64,000 bases of DNA from Bacillota bacterium. Lineage in GTDB: Bacteria > Bacillota > Sulfobacillia > JAJYWN01 > JAJZPE01. Under the pieces are notes generated by a model. It saw only the letters and a list, made by a program, of their open reading frames with translations, was not told where the DNA came from and ran no database searches. The stretch lies in assembly GCA_021787335.1 (NCBI GenBank), contig JAJYMC010000065.1, forward strand, positions 60,414-124,413, read 5' to 3'. Every line of letters begins with the position of its first letter. The stretch's first letter is position 1. A program made the position numbers and the translations under genes. Of the stretch, positions 10,014-18,425 are shown piece after piece.

Positions 10014-10031
10014 GCCCCGCTCTGTTACCAT
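10003..10031 (+). promoter_or_regulatory. Sigma-A promoter for the proS T-box transcript
   Basis: TTGACA at 10003-10008 and TACCAT at 10026-10031 are separated by 17 bases. Transcription would start near 10038 and give a leader of about 340 bases before proS. Confidence 0.7.
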
Positions 10032-10037
10032 TGATGT

Positions 10038-10345
10038 GTACCAACAAAGCCCAGAACGCCATAGGGTTCAGGCGATGACGGGAAGAGTAGGAGCTTGTGG
10101 CCGCGCGACAGGGACCCGGGTCCGAGATTGAGAGGCCCGGGCGCGATGGCCGCTCCGAAACCCAACCCGAAGCCAGGACTAAGCCGGCCAAGAGGCCGGC
10201 CCAAACCTCCGCCCCGCCGGTTACGCGGGCCGTCATTGACGGAAAAGATGAGGCTGGCGGTTCACGCCGGCGAAGAAGGGTGGCACCGCGAGTCTACGGA
10301 CCTTCGCCCCTTTGGTGGGCGAGGGTCTTTGTGGTTTCTGGAGGA
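10038..10345 (+). promoter_or_regulatory. T-box riboswitch leader of proS
   Basis: The stretch between ispG and proS carries the T-box core GGGTGGCACCGCG at 10278-10290. A terminator follows whose 5' arm (CCTTCGCCC) can also pair with the CGAAG before the T-box, the usual antiterminator arrangement. An AGTA-type motif (GAAGAGTAGGAGC) near 10083-10095 would mark the base of Stem I; GGAGC and GCTCC can close that stem. T-box leaders read the charging state of a tRNA through a specifier codon; with proS downstream, tRNA-Pro is expected. I could not assign the specifier triplet by eye. Open reading through this region is an artefact of the GC-rich leader. Confidence 0.88.
10299..10336 (+). terminator. 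T-box terminator hairpin
   Basis: An 11-bp stem (10299-10309 with 10317-10327; one G-U pair) is closed by a CTTTGGT loop and followed by TTTGTGGTTT. It is the terminator half of the T-box switch and overlaps the antiterminator 3' arm. Confidence 0.85.
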
Positions 10346-10378
10346 CGATTCTGGGAACGATGGGAGAGGGTGGTTCAG

Positions 10379-11845
10379 TTGGCTGAAGAGTCCAAGAAGG
10401 GCGCGGCGGGGCAGGATTTCGTCAAGGAGATAACCGCTCGGTCGGTCGACTTCTCGCGGTGGTACATCGATGTCATCCGCAAGGCCGACCTGGTGGACTA
10501 TGCCCCCGTGCGTGGGTGCATGGTCATCAAGCCGGGCGGCTACGCCATCTGGGAGAAGGTCCAGGAGGGTCTGGACCGGCGGTTCAAGGCCACCGGCCAC
10601 CGCAACGCCTACTTCCCGCTGTTCATCCCGGAGAGCTTCGTCCAGCTCGAGAAGGAGCACGTGGAGGGCTTCGCGCCGGAGCTGCCGTGGGTCACCGAGG
10701 CGGGGGGCGAGAAGCTGACCGAACGGTTGGCGGTGCGCCCGACCTCGGAGACGATCATCTGCTCCATGTACGCCAAGTGGATCCAGAGCTACCGCGACCT
10801 GCCGATGCTCCTGAACCAGTGGTGCAACGTGGTTCGCTGGGAGAAGCGAACCCTCCCCTTCCTCCGCACGTCTGAGTTCCTGTGGCAGGAGGGGCACACG
10901 GCCCATCGGACCGCCGAGGAGGCCGAGGAAGAGACGATCCGGATGCTCCGGGTCTACCAGGATTTCGTCGAGAACGACCTGGCCATCCCGGTCATCCCGG
11001 GACTCAAGAGCGACAAGGAGAAGTTCGCCGGGGCCGTCCGGACCTACTCCATCGAGGCCATGATGCAGGACGGTAAGGCCCTTCAGGCAGGGACCTCGCA
11101 CTTCCTCGGGCAGAATTTCGCTGTTCCCTTCAACATCCAGTTCCTTGACGCCGACGGGCAACTAAAATATGTCTGGCAGACCTCGTGGGGGCTGAGCACG
11201 CGGATCATCGGGGCCCTGGTCATGGTCCACGGCGACGACCGCGGCCTGGTCATCCCGCCGAGGGCCGCCGAGATCCAGGTGGTCATCGTCCCCATCGCTC
11301 CGGTCAAGGAGCGCGGGAACGTTCTGGCCGAGGTCGGGAAGGTCGTGGCCGAGCTGCGCGAGGTGGCCCGGGTCCACGTCGACGACGACGAGGAACACTC
11401 CCCCGGCTGGAAGTTCAACGAGTGGGAACTCAAGGGCGTGCCCGTGCGCCTGGAGATCGGACCGCGCGACCTCAAGGCCGGACAGGCGGTGCTGGTCCGG
11501 CGGGACACTGGGCTCAAAGAGGCCGTGCCCCTGACTCAGCTCAAGGGGCGCGTGGTCGAGACCCTGGCCGACATGCAATCATCCCTGCTGGCGAAGGCCA
11601 GGCGGCGGCTGGAGGAACAGACCACCACGGCCGGCTCGTACGACGAGTTCAAGCAGGTCATCGAGGACCGGCGCGGCTTCGTCGTCGCCGGTTGGTGCGG
11701 TGACGCCGCCTGCGAAGCCAAGGTCAAGGAAGAGACCGGGGCGACCATCCGGAACCTGCCCTTGGATCAGCCGGCCGACGCCGGGGCCTGCCTCGTGTGC
11801 GGCGGCAAGGCCAAGCACCAAGCCTATTTCGCGCGGGCCTATTAG
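10379..11845 (+). CDS. proS: Prolyl-tRNA synthetase, archaeal/eukaryal type
   Basis: This class II synthetase charges tRNA-Pro. It is of the shorter type without the bacterial editing insertion and with a C-terminal zinc-like domain. FVKEITARSVDFSRWY and PVRGCMVIKPGGYAIWE start the protein, then LAVRPTSETII, WCNVVRWE, FLRTSEFLWQEGHTAH (motif 2) and HGDDRGLVIPP (motif 3). The C-terminus has Cys pairs in GWCGDAACE and CLVCGG. I place the start at the TTG at 10379 (488 residues, MAEESKKG...) because GAGAGGGTGG precedes it and the upstream frame is T-box leader. Regulation is by the T-box. Confidence 0.95.
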   Translation: MAEESKKGAAGQDFVKEITARSVDFSRWYIDVIRKADLVDYAPVRGCMVIKPGGYAIWEKVQEGLDRRFKATGHRNAYFPLFIPESFVQLEKEHVEGFAPELPWVTEAGGEKLTERLAVRPTSETIICSMYAKWIQSYRDLPMLLNQWCNVVRWEKRTLPFLRTSEFLWQEGHTAHRTAEEAEEETIRMLRVYQDFVENDLAIPVIPGLKSDKEKFAGAVRTYSIEAMMQDGKALQAGTSHFLGQNFAVPFNIQFLDADGQLKYVWQTSWGLSTRIIGALVMVHGDDRGLVIPPRAAEIQVVIVPIAPVKERGNVLAEVGKVVAELREVARVHVDDDEEHSPGWKFNEWELKGVPVRLEIGPRDLKAGQAVLVRRDTGLKEAVPLTQLKGRVVETLADMQSSLLAKARRRLEEQTTTAGSYDEFKQVIEDRRGFVVAGWCGDAACEAKVKEETGATIRNLPLDQPADAGACLVCGGKAKHQAYFARAY

Positions 11846-11952
11846 GCCGTCGGCAGGAGACGCCCGACCGGGCCGAGAATACTCCTGTCTGGCCGAAAAG
11901 GCCGAGGGCCGGCGGGACCCATGGGTCTCAGGGTCCGTCGGCGGAGGTTAAT

Positions 11953-12615
11953 GTGACGCAGAGCCAGCAGTCCAAGGCCGTAAGGCTGGCGGTGATCATC
12001 CCCGCCTACAATGAAGAAAAGACCATCGGCTCCGTCCTCGACGCCATCCAGGAAGTGCCCGAGGCCGGGGAGGTCATCGTGGTCAGCGACGGGTCCACCG
12101 ATACGACCGTCCGCGAGGCCCAGCGTCGCCATGGGGTCAAGGTCATCGAACTGACCGAGAACCGCGGCAAGGGCGCGGCCATGAAGGCGGGCGTCGACGC
12201 CACCGACGCCGAGGTGGTCGTCTTTCTCGACGCCGACCTGATCGGGCTCAGCCGGACTCACCTCCGGCAACTCATCGGGCCCGTCCTCAAGGGCGAGGCC
12301 GACATGACCATCGGCCTCTTCGGTGGCGGACGGCTGGCGACCGACCTGGCTCAGATCGTCACGCCGTTCCTGTCCGGCCAGCGGGCGGTGAAGAAGCCGC
12401 TCCTCGCCGACCTGGACGAGATGGAAGTGGCCCGCTTCGGCATCGAGGTGGCCCTGACCCGCAAGGCCCAGAAGGCCGGGATGCGCGTCCAGCAGGTCGT
12501 CCTCGACCAGTTGACGCACGTCATGAAAGAAGAGAAGCGCGGGTTCTGGAAAGGACTACGCGACCGCCTGAAGATGTACTGGGAGATCGTCCGTTACGCT
12601 CAGAGGAGTTCGTAG
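11953..12615 (+). CDS. Family 2 glycosyltransferase
   Basis: The 220-residue protein is a GT-A fold glycosyltransferase: AVIIPAYNEEKTIGSVL at the N-terminus, VSDGSTDTT, the ENRGKGAAMKAGV loop and the metal-binding FLDADL (DAD) motif. It has no clear membrane segment. Acceptor and donor cannot be told; related small GT2 proteins are often linked to envelope glycolipids. The GTG start has GGAGG about six bases upstream. It lies 107 bases after proS in a spacer with a 12-bp palindrome at 11916-11927, and is followed by mgtC. Confidence 0.85.
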   Translation: MTQSQQSKAVRLAVIIPAYNEEKTIGSVLDAIQEVPEAGEVIVVSDGSTDTTVREAQRRHGVKVIELTENRGKGAAMKAGVDATDAEVVVFLDADLIGLSRTHLRQLIGPVLKGEADMTIGLFGGGRLATDLAQIVTPFLSGQRAVKKPLLADLDEMEVARFGIEVALTRKAQKAGMRVQQVVLDQLTHVMKEEKRGFWKGLRDRLKMYWEIVRYAQRSS

Positions 12616-12636
12616 CAGTCGGGGAGAGGTGGAGAC

Positions 12637-13296
12637 GTGCCCTTTTGGGAGATGCTGGCCCGCCTGGGGGCCGCCCTCGTCTTCGGCGGTCTGATCGGGC
12701 TGGAGCGGCAGAGCACCAGACGGCCGGCGGGACTGCGGACGCACATCCTTGTGAGCGTCGGGTCGGCCCTGATGATGGTCGTCTCGATCCAGATGTTCGA
12801 GACTTTCCGGACGGCCACGGTCGACCCGGGGCGCATCGCCGCCCAGGTCGTCAGCGGCATCGGCTTCCTCGGGGCCGGGACGATCCTCCGGGAGGGGGCC
12901 ACCGTCCGCGGTCTGACCACGGCGGCCAGCCTTTGGGTGGTCTCCGGCGTCGGCCTCGCCGCCGGCGCCGGCTTCTATTCGGGAGCCGCCGCGGCCACGG
13001 TGCTGAGCCTGGTGGCCCTGATCGTCCTGGGCCGGGCCGAACGGGCCTATCTGGCCGGTAAGCACCTGCACCTGTTGACCCTGCGGATGAGCGACGAGCC
13101 GGGGATGATCGGGCGCATCGGCTCGCACCTAGGGGCCAACGGCGTCGACATCAGGAACATCACCATGCATGAGCTCGACAACAAGCAGGTCGAGGTGGAA
13201 CTCCAGGTCCGCCTGGGGCCGAAGTTCACCCCACAGCGTCTGGTGGACGAGCTCTTCACGGTCCCCGGGGTTCACTCCGTCGACCATACCGGCTGA
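12637..13296 (+). CDS. MgtC/SapB family membrane protein
   Basis: Residues 1-135 hold four or five membrane helices with the family motifs GGLIGLERQSTRRPAGLRTHILVSVGSAL and GIGFLGAGTILREG...RGLTTAASLW. Residues 145-219 look like an ACT-like soluble domain (LTLRMSDEPGMIGRIGSHLGANGVDIRNI). MgtC proteins are associated with growth at low Mg2+ and with modulation of ATP synthase in pathogens; the role in free-living Bacillota is not settled. The GTG start has GGGAGAGGTGG upstream. A 9-bp hairpin (13317-13339) without a T-run lies before polC. Confidence 0.9.
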   Translation: MPFWEMLARLGAALVFGGLIGLERQSTRRPAGLRTHILVSVGSALMMVVSIQMFETFRTATVDPGRIAAQVVSGIGFLGAGTILREGATVRGLTTAASLWVVSGVGLAAGAGFYSGAAAATVLSLVALIVLGRAERAYLAGKHLHLLTLRMSDEPGMIGRIGSHLGANGVDIRNITMHELDNKQVEVELQVRLGPKFTPQRLVDELFTVPGVHSVDHTG

Positions 13297-13367
13297 AGAC
13301 ATCACCGACTTTCAGAGGAGCCGCCGGAGGGGCGGCTCCCATCGCGTTCGGGGCAGGGGGAGAGACC

Positions 13368-16300
13368 TTGGCTTCGTCGAGTCCGTCTGGGAAAGGCCGC
13401 GCCGAGGGCGCGGTCGAGGCCTTCCGGCGGCTGGTCGCGTCAGGCGACATGCCTGACGGGCTTCGGCCGGTCCTGAGCGCGTCGGAGGTCAAGAAGGTGA
13501 GGATCTCCCTGGCCGACCGGGCCTGGGAGGTCGAGTTGGTCGTGCCACGCCTCCTCAGCGAGGAAGAGACGGCCGCTGCCGAACGCTTCCTCATCGGCAA
13601 GGTGCCGGGACTCGAGCGGGTGAGCCTCATCTGCCGGGCGACGCCCCAGACCCCGCCGGCGGACCCACGGGAGGCTCTGGCCGCCCAGTGGGAGGCCGTC
13701 CTCGACGCGCTCCAGGAGTCGGTCCCGTCGGTGCGGGCACTTCTCCGCGGGGACTCCTGGCGGCTGGACGGGAACCGCCTGGAGGTGACCGTGGCGGGCG
13801 CCGCCGGGACCGAGTTCCTGAACCGCCGGGGGGTCACCCGCGAACTCGAGCGGCTGGTCCTGTCGAGGACCGGCGCGGCGGTGACCGCGGCCCTCGTCGC
13901 CGGGCCGGAGCCGGAATTGGCCGAGGGCACCGAGGACCTGGCCCCCGAGGTCTACGTGGCCAGCTACATCGAGAAGCCCGGGGTCGTCCGGGACCGCGTC
14001 CTTCTGGGGCGGCGGGTCGAGAAGGCGCCCCGACCGGTCAAGGACGTGGTCACTGAGGAACGCGAGGTCGTCCTGGTCGGCGAGGTGGCTCGGGCCCAGG
14101 TGCGCGAGCTGAACACGGGACGCAAGCTGATCACCTTCGACCTCACCGACTACACCGATTCCATCACCGTGAAGGCCTTCGCCGGCAAGGCCAACGGGAA
14201 GAACGGCAACGGCAAGGGCGGCTCGTCCGCCGCCGGGAGCGACATCGACTGGGGCGAGAACCTCAGTGACGGGGCCTGGGTGCTGGTTCGCGGGCAGGCT
14301 CAGGTCGACCGGGTCAGTCAGGAACTGACCGTCATGGCCGAGGACATCGTCCGCGGCAGGCGGCCCGAGCGGGTCGATGCGGCCGAGGAGAAGCGCATCG
14401 AGCTCCACCTGCACACCAAGATGAGCGCCATGGACTCGGTGGTCGACGTCAGCGAAGCCGTCCGCCGGGCTTCGTCGTGGGGCCACCCGGCCCTGGCCAT
14501 CACCGACCACGGCGTCGTCCAGGCCTTCCCGGAGGCCTTCGCGGCCGGGAAGAAGTACGGGGTCAAGGTCATCCTCGGGGTCGAGGCCTATCTCATCGAT
14601 GACCTCACCCCGCCGTGCCGGCGCCCGCGGGCGACCCCGCTCGACCAGGAGGACCTGGTCGTCGTGGATGTCGAGACGACCGGCCTGTGGCCGCTGGTCG
14701 ACGAGATCATCGAGATCGGGGCCGTCCGGATCGCCGGCGATGGCCCACGCGAGTTCCAGACCTTCGTCCGCCCGTCGCGGCCCATCCCGCCCAAGGTCGG
14801 CGAGCTGACCGGGATCACCGACGAGATGGTGGCCAAGGCGCCCCCGTCCGAGGAGGCCATCGCCGCCTTCCTCGACTTCGCCGGCGGAGCCTGCCTGATC
14901 GCCCACAACGCCGGTTTCGACCTCGGCTTCCTGAGGGCGGCCGTGCGCCGTGCCGGTCGGCCCGACTGGTCCCCGACCGTCATCGACACCCTGGCCGTGG
15001 CCAGGGCCCTGTTGCCCGAGCGGACCCACCACAAACTGGACAAGCTCGCCGCTGAGTTCGGCGTGGCCCTGGACCGGCACCATCGGGCCGTGGACGACGC
15101 CCGGGCGACGGGGCAGGTCTTCCGCCACCTGCTGGAGCGCCTGCCGGAGGGCGTCGAGCGGACCACGGCCGGCCTCAACGCGCTGGTCGGGCGGGTGCCG
15201 ACGGCGCTCTTGCCCGACCATCACGCCGTCATCCTCGTTCGCGACCAGGCCGGGCTGAAACGCCTCTACAAGCTGGTGTCTCACGCCCACACCCGCGAAC
15301 TGCGGCGGAACCCGAGGATCCCGAAGAGCCTTCTTTCGGCCAACCGCGAGGGACTCATCATCGGCTCGGCCTGCGAGGCGGGGGAGGTCTTCCAGGCCGT
15401 CCTGCGCGGGGAAGGCCCCGATGAGGTGGCCGAGCGGGCGGGTTTCTACGATTACCTGGAGATCCAGCCGATCGGCAACAACGCCTTCCTCCTGGGGGAG
15501 GGGGCGGTGGCCTCCGAGGCCGCCCTGACGGCCATCAACCGGACCATCTACGACCTCGGGCAGACCCTGCGGCGGCCGGTGGTGGCCACCGGCGACGTTC
15601 ACTTCCTTGACCCGCACCAGGCGGTCTACCGGGCCGTCCTGATGCATTCCAACGGCTACGAGGACGCCGACCGGCAGGGCCCGTTCCACTACCGGACGAC
15701 CGAGGAGATGCTCGCCGCCGTCGGCGACCTTGGCGATGATGTCGCCCGTGAGGTCGTCCTGACCAACCCGGCCAAGGTGGCGGCCATGGTCGAAGACGTC
15801 CAACCCGTGCCGACGGGGGTCTTCCCGCCGGACATCGAAGGTGCGGCGGAGATCGTCCAGGAGACGGCTTTGGGCCGGGCCAAGGCCCTCTATGGCGACC
15901 CGCTCCCCGGGATCGTCGCCCAGCGGTTGGAACGGGAACTTCATTCGATCATCAACAACGGCTACGCCGGGATCTACCTCCTGGCCGCCCGCCTGGTCGA
16001 GAAGTCGATGGGGGACGGTTATCTGGTCGGGTCGCGGGGGTCGGTGGGCTCGTCGCTGGTGGCGACGATGTGCGGGATCACCGAGGTCAACCCGCTACCG
16101 GCCCATTACCTGTGCCCCAATGAGGATTGCCGATACAGCGAGTTCGTCTCCAGCGCCGCGGGCCAGTCGGGCTTCGATCTGCCGGCCAGGGACTGCCCCC
16201 TATGCGGGACCCCGCTAAAGAAGGACGGGCACGACATCCCCTTCGAGACCTTCCTCGGCTTCGAGGGCGACAAGGTGCCCGACATCGACCTCAACTTCTC

Positions 16301-17696
16301 GGGGGAATACCAGCCGCGGATCCACGAGTACGCCGAGGAACTCCTTGGGAAGAGCGCCATCTACCGCGCCGGGACCATCGCCACGGTGGCCGAGCGGACG
16401 GCCTTCGGCTACGTCCGCGGCTACATGCGCGACAAGGGTCTGGGCCTCCGGAGGCCGGAGGTGACCCGCCTGGCGACCGGCTGCAGCGGCGTACGGCGGA
16501 CCACCGGTCGGCATCCTGGCGGGCTCGTCCTTGTCCCCAAGGGTCGCGAGATAGAAGACTTCTGCCCGATCCAGTTCCCGGCCAACGACGTCAAGGCCGG
16601 GCAGACGACGACCCACTTCGACTACCACTCCATCGAGTGCCTGGTCAAACTGGACCTCCTCGGGCACGACGACCCGACCGCCCTGCGCATGCTGCAGGAC
16701 CTTACGGGCATCGACGTCCGCGGCATCCCCTTCGACGACCCGGGGACCCTGAGCCTCTTCTCCGGCCTGAAAGCCGTCGGTCTGGCCGAGGGGCAGATCG
16801 AAGGGGACGTGGGGACCATCGGGGTCCCCGAGTTCGGCACCCGCTTCGTCCGGCAGATGCTCCAGGACACCCGGCCGACCACCTTCACCGAACTGGTCCG
16901 CATCTCCGGTCTCTCCCACGGGACCGATGTCTGGCTGAACAACGCCCACGACCTCATCAAGGAGGGCACGGCCGACCTCCGCGAGGTCATCTGCTGCCGC
17001 GATGACATCATGGTCTACCTGATCTTCAAGGGGCTCCAGCCGGGGTTGGCCTTCAAGATCATGGAGGACGTCCGGAAGGGCCGCGGGCTCAAGCCGAACC
17101 AGATCGAGGCCATGCGGGAGAAGGGCGTAAAGGATTGGTACATCCAGTCCTGCCTGACCATCCGGTACATGTTCCCGAAGGCCCACGCGGCGGCCTACGT
17201 GATGATGTCGTTCCGCGTGGCGTTCTTCAAGGTGCATCACCCGGCGGCCTTCTACGCCGTCTATTTCACCGTCCGCGGGGACGACTTCAACTCCTCGATG
17301 ATCGTCCGGGAGCCGGACGAATTGCGGCGCCAGATGAAGGAAATCATGGACAAGGGGAACGAGGCCACGGCCAAGGAGAAGAGCACCCTGACCGACCTCG
17401 AGGTCGCCCACGAGATGTACCTCCGCGGCCTGTGCTTCCTGCCGGTGGACCTGGAGCGCTCGGAGGCCGCGCGGTTCCTGATCACGCCCGACGGACTCCT
17501 GGCGCCGTTCGTGGCTCTGACCGGCTTCGGCGCCGCCGCGGCCGCCGGCGTCATCCAGGCCCGAGCGGAAGCGCCGTTCACCTCGGTCGAGGACCTGACG
17601 ACCCGCGCTCGTCTCTCCCGCGCTCACGTCGACATCCTCCGCGAGCACGGTTCTCTCCGGGGGTTGTCGGAGACCAACCAACTGTCACTGTTCTGA
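13368..17696 (+). CDS. polC: DNA polymerase III PolC-type alpha subunit
   Basis: This is the Gram-positive replicative polymerase, 1442 residues, close to the Bacillus length. Domains in order: N-terminal region; OB fold (about 225-320, VLVGEVARAQVRELNTGRK); PHP domain starting ELHLHTKMSAMDSVVD (about 344); inserted DEDD 3'-5' exonuclease (VVDVETTGLW, about 427, to the HHRAVDDA motif); resumed PHP; then the polymerase core with SRGSVGSSLVATM and PDIDLNFSGEYQ (metal-binding Asp pair about 972-974). A zinc-like cluster is CPNEDC...CPLCG. The TTG start has GGGGGAGAG upstream. Confidence 0.98.
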   Translation: MASSSPSGKGRAEGAVEAFRRLVASGDMPDGLRPVLSASEVKKVRISLADRAWEVELVVPRLLSEEETAAAERFLIGKVPGLERVSLICRATPQTPPADPREALAAQWEAVLDALQESVPSVRALLRGDSWRLDGNRLEVTVAGAAGTEFLNRRGVTRELERLVLSRTGAAVTAALVAGPEPELAEGTEDLAPEVYVASYIEKPGVVRDRVLLGRRVEKAPRPVKDVVTEEREVVLVGEVARAQVRELNTGRKLITFDLTDYTDSITVKAFAGKANGKNGNGKGGSSAAGSDIDWGENLSDGAWVLVRGQAQVDRVSQELTVMAEDIVRGRRPERVDAAEEKRIELHLHTKMSAMDSVVDVSEAVRRASSWGHPALAITDHGVVQAFPEAFAAGKKYGVKVILGVEAYLIDDLTPPCRRPRATPLDQEDLVVVDVETTGLWPLVDEIIEIGAVRIAGDGPREFQTFVRPSRPIPPKVGELTGITDEMVAKAPPSEEAIAAFLDFAGGACLIAHNAGFDLGFLRAAVRRAGRPDWSPTVIDTLAVARALLPERTHHKLDKLAAEFGVALDRHHRAVDDARATGQVFRHLLERLPEGVERTTAGLNALVGRVPTALLPDHHAVILVRDQAGLKRLYKLVSHAHTRELRRNPRIPKSLLSANREGLIIGSACEAGEVFQAVLRGEGPDEVAERAGFYDYLEIQPIGNNAFLLGEGAVASEAALTAINRTIYDLGQTLRRPVVATGDVHFLDPHQAVYRAVLMHSNGYEDADRQGPFHYRTTEEMLAAVGDLGDDVAREVVLTNPAKVAAMVEDVQPVPTGVFPPDIEGAAEIVQETALGRAKALYGDPLPGIVAQRLERELHSIINNGYAGIYLLAARLVEKSMGDGYLVGSRGSVGSSLVATMCGITEVNPLPAHYLCPNEDCRYSEFVSSAAGQSGFDLPARDCPLCGTPLKKDGHDIPFETFLGFEGDKVPDIDLNFSGEYQPRIHEYAEELLGKSAIYRAGTIATVAERTAFGYVRGYMRDKGLGLRRPEVTRLATGCSGVRRTTGRHPGGLVLVPKGREIEDFCPIQFPANDVKAGQTTTHFDYHSIECLVKLDLLGHDDPTALRMLQDLTGIDVRGIPFDDPGTLSLFSGLKAVGLAEGQIEGDVGTIGVPEFGTRFVRQMLQDTRPTTFTELVRISGLSHGTDVWLNNAHDLIKEGTADLREVICCRDDIMVYLIFKGLQPGLAFKIMEDVRKGRGLKPNQIEAMREKGVKDWYIQSCLTIRYMFPKAHAAAYVMMSFRVAFFKVHHPAAFYAVYFTVRGDDFNSSMIVREPDELRRQMKEIMDKGNEATAKEKSTLTDLEVAHEMYLRGLCFLPVDLERSEAARFLITPDGLLAPFVALTGFGAAAAAGVIQARAEAPFTSVEDLTTRARLSRAHVDILREHGSLRGLSETNQLSLF

Positions 17697-17726
17697 CGGC
17701 GCGCACCCGGCGCGGGCCGCCACAGC

Positions 17727-17755
17727 TTGCATCGGTCAGTGCGGTGTGCTATAAT
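17727..17755 (+). promoter_or_regulatory. Sigma-A promoter of the rimP-nusA-infB operon
   Basis: TTGCAT at 17727-17732 and a perfect TATAAT at 17750-17755 are 17 bases apart, with an extended -10 TGn. It is among the best promoters in the window and drives the long rimP-to-ribF transcript. Confidence 0.85.
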
Positions 17756-17796
17756 CGTGCTGGTAATCGTGTTTTCCAGGCGCTGTCACTGTCGGG

Positions 17797-17823
17797 AGAG
17801 TGGGTATCGTACCCACTCTTTTA
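17797..17823 (+). promoter_or_regulatory. Leader hairpin/attenuator before rimP
   Basis: A perfect 10-bp stem (AGAGTGGGTA with TACCCACTCT, loop TCG) is followed by a short T-run, about 40 bases downstream of the promoter start and 70 bases before rimP. It looks like an intrinsic terminator inside a leader. Because the operon contains nusA, feedback attenuation is plausible but inferred. Confidence 0.7.
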
Positions 17824-17894
17824 TGTCGAATAGCCTGTTATCCGGCGACATCGGCCAGGCGCCGGCCACGTTACGCAGTAGGAAAGGGTTGAAC

Positions 17895-18425
17895 ATGCGC
17901 GAAGGATTGACTCATCAGATCGAGGAACTGGCCGTGCCGGCCTGCGAACAGGCCGGGGTGGAACTGGTTGACATCGAGTACGTCCGCGAGAGCGGGCGCT
18001 GGTTCCTCCGGCTCTACATCGACAAGCTCGGTGGGGTGACCCTCGACGATTGCCAGCTCGTCCACGAGGACGTCGGACGGCGGCTGGACGAGAACGACCC
18101 CATCGGCCACCCGTACACGCTCGAGGTCGCTTCACCCGGTCTGGACCGGCCGCTGAAGCGGGAAGCCGACTTCGAGCGTTTTGCCGGTGAGCCGGTGGAG
18201 GTCCGCACGACGGAGCCCGTTGAGGGCAACCGCCGGACGCGCGGCCGTCTCCTCGGCCTGACCCGACCGGCCCAGGGCTCCCCTGGCTCCGATGATCCTC
18301 GGGTCCGCGTGGCCCTGGTGGACGGTCAGGTCGTTGAAGTGCCTCTATCGGTCATCTCGAGGGCCCGACTGGCCCCTGAGCTGGACCCGCCGAATGGGAA
18401 GAGAAAGGGTGGAGGTCGCAGATGA
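17895..18425 (+). CDS. rimP: Ribosome maturation factor RimP
   Basis: RimP helps assemble the 30S subunit. The 176-residue protein has the family pattern LVDIEYVRESGRWFLRLYIDK, DDCQLVHEDVGRRLDENDPI and YTLEVASPGLDRPLK in its N-terminal domain, then an SH3-like C-terminal domain ending in PLSVISRARLAPEL. The ATG at 17895 has GGAAAGGG upstream; the open frame further 5' is leader, including the promoter and hairpin. The stop codon overlaps the nusA ATG (ATGA), so translation is coupled. Confidence 0.96.
   Translation: MREGLTHQIEELAVPACEQAGVELVDIEYVRESGRWFLRLYIDKLGGVTLDDCQLVHEDVGRRLDENDPIGHPYTLEVASPGLDRPLKREADFERFAGEPVEVRTTEPVEGNRRTRGRLLGLTRPAQGSPGSDDPRVRVALVDGQVVEVPLSVISRARLAPELDPPNGKRKGGGRR

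Noticed and set aside
10097-10378. N-terminal extension of proS
   Set aside because: The frame is open, but this stretch is the T-box leader and terminator; the translated residues are not conserved and the family N-terminus begins at about 10379.
11916-11927. GACCCATGGGTC palindrome between proS and the glycosyltransferase gene
   Set aside because: A 12-bp palindrome is easily found by chance in GC-rich spacer and there is no second copy nearby; not enough for an operator call.
13440-15944. Long open frame on the minus strand (over 800 codons) opposite polC
   Set aside because: It is antisense to a fully conserved PolC and has the Arg/Pro/Gly/Asp-rich composition produced by reading GC-rich codons backwards. 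The same applies to other long minus-strand frames, such as 19983-21998 opposite infB and 6565-8631 opposite dxr/rseP.
17727-17894. N-terminal extension of rimP
   Set aside because: The extra codons cover the promoter and leader hairpin; the ATG at 17895 has a good Shine-Dalgarno and matches RimP.
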